64,000 nucleotides of DNA from CAIYRG01 sp036273455 (GTDB lineage Bacteria > Pseudomonadota > Alphaproteobacteria > Micropepsales > Micropepsaceae), in the NCBI GenBank assembly GCA_036273455.1, contig DASUHP010000024.1:10770-74769 (forward strand). Direction: 5' to 3'. The notes beneath the pieces are model-generated. The model saw only the letters and a list, made by a program, of their open reading frames with translations, made no database searches and was not told the DNA's origin. Shown here piece after piece: positions 63,239 through 64,000 of the stretch. The translations under genes were made by a program, and so were the position numbers. Position 1 is the first letter of the stretch. The number at the start of each line of letters is the position of its first letter.

Positions 63239-64000
63239 ATGCATCGGCTTCGCGGGAAAACAGCGCTGATCACCGGCGGCAGCAGCGGCATTGGATTCGC
63301 CAGCGCCAAAGCCTTTGTTTCCGAAGGCGCGCGCGTTGCGATCACCGGCCGGAACGTGAATTCGCTCGACGCGGCTGCGCGCGACATCGGCGACGTGCTC
63401 GGACTGCGCTGCGATGTGGCCAATCCTGGAGAGATCGAGGCTTTGGCGCATCGGCTATCGAAGGAGTTCGGCGGGTTGGACATTATCTTTGCCAATGCCG
63501 GGTTATTTGCCAATGCGCCGATCGGAAATATCACCGAGGCCGATTTCGATGAGACCTTTGACACCAATGTGAAGGGCGTATTCTTCACGGTACAGACGAT
63601 GTTGCCGTTGCTGCGCCGTGGTGCATCCATCATCCTCAACGCATCCATAGCCTGGCGCATGGGGCGGCCGGGCATCTCCCTGTATGCTGCCAGCAAGGCG
63701 GCAGTGCGCGCATTCGCACGCAACTTCTCCGCCGATCTCGCGCCGCGCGGCATCCGCGTGAATGTCATCAGCCCTGGCCCCGTTGACACCCCGATCTGGG
63801 AGCGCGGCCGCGATCCGCAAGCCGCCGCCACCATGAAGGGAAAAATCGCCGCCGGTGTCCCGATGGGACGGATCGGCAGCTCCGAAGAGATTGCCGCCGC
63901 GGCCGTGTTCCTCGCCTCAGACGAATCCGCCTATATGATGGGAGCCGAACTCATCCTCGATGGCGGCACCAGTGAAGTCCCCGGCGCCAGGTCGCTTTAG
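63239..64000 (+). CDS. short-chain dehydrogenase/reductase (SDR)
   Basis: This classical SDR of 253 residues has the cofactor-binding TGGSSGIGFASA at residues 12-23, an NAG motif (ANAG near residue 88) and the catalytic YAASK (about residue 150). The C-terminal MMGAELILDGG is typical. It is divergently oriented to the kinase gene, with 155 bp between the starts and no other gene in the gap. The ATG at 63239 matches the family N-terminus. The stop falls exactly at the window's end. Confidence 0.94.
   Translation: MHRLRGKTALITGGSSGIGFASAKAFVSEGARVAITGRNVNSLDAAARDIGDVLGLRCDVANPGEIEALAHRLSKEFGGLDIIFANAGLFANAPIGNITEADFDETFDTNVKGVFFTVQTMLPLLRRGASIILNASIAWRMGRPGISLYAASKAAVRAFARNFSADLAPRGIRVNVISPGPVDTPIWERGRDPQAAATMKGKIAAGVPMGRIGSSEEIAAAAVFLASDESAYMMGAELILDGGTSEVPGARSL

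Overview
The window is about 64 kb of G+C-rich, gene-dense bacterial chromosome that reads as an alphaproteobacterium. The main reasons are the dcw cluster order running ftsZ-lpxC-bamD-recN-ligA, a class I (archaeal-type) lysyl-tRNA synthetase, the enoyl-CoA hydratase/rpsT/dnaA neighbourhood, a YbbN/LON-domain/Trm112/DUF971 block, and a PleC/DivJ-like kinase. Genus cannot be fixed from the sequence alone. A soil or freshwater lineage such as Rhizomicrobium or Micropepsaceae is a guess.

Layout. 1-2121: a DMT-type exporter, an AmpD-like amidase and the RNase P RNA gene. 2122-21441: a complete, tightly overlapping division and cell-wall (dcw) cluster, mraZ-rsmH-ftsL-ftsI-murE-murF-mraY-murD-ftsW-murG-murC-murB-ddl-ftsQ-ftsA-ftsZ-lpxC. 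It is preceded by three perfectly phased MraZ boxes over a putative promoter. 21517-29452: bamD, recN, ligA, class I lysS and three small genes (TPR-like secreted protein, DUF952, GFA family). 29455-34573: leuB and leuD, a secreted cyclase-family protein, a KirBac-like potassium channel coupled to a periplasmic SMP-30 protein, and DUF971. 34570-45250 (minus strand): Trm112, LON-domain protein, YbbN, then the ancestral origin block gyrB-recF-dnaN-dnaA. A rhodanese, a structured 620-bp gene-free stretch, rpsT and an enoyl-CoA hydratase follow upstream.

45345-64000 is the accessory, nutrient-scavenging part. A plus-strand set holds a half-size GDT1 protein, a secreted protein of unknown function, a CaiB/BaiF CoA-transferase, an AtoE-like short-chain fatty acid permease and an orphan TRAP-type binding protein. 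A minus-strand set holds a periplasmic M28 (PSMA-like) peptidase and a Yej-type peptide ABC importer (two permeases, binding protein, two separate ATPases). A vapBC toxin-antitoxin pair sits inside the importer gene run, and a MITE-like palindromic element lies between the peptidase and the importer. The window ends with a second copy of the unknown secreted family, a membrane hybrid histidine kinase and an SDR.

How the parts work together. The dcw genes make UDP-MurNAc-pentapeptide and lipid II and drive septation, and lpxC and bamD tie this to outer-membrane assembly. The dnaA/dnaN/recF/gyrB block is the replication core. The right end looks like import and use of peptides and short organic acids. 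I see no CRISPR array, prophage, insertion sequence or secondary-metabolite cluster. The less ordinary signals are the vapBC pair inside the transporter run, the enlarged YejE-like permease, the MITE-like element, the paralogous unknown secreted proteins, the cyclase with an altered metal motif, and the structured region upstream of the rhodanese and dnaA genes.
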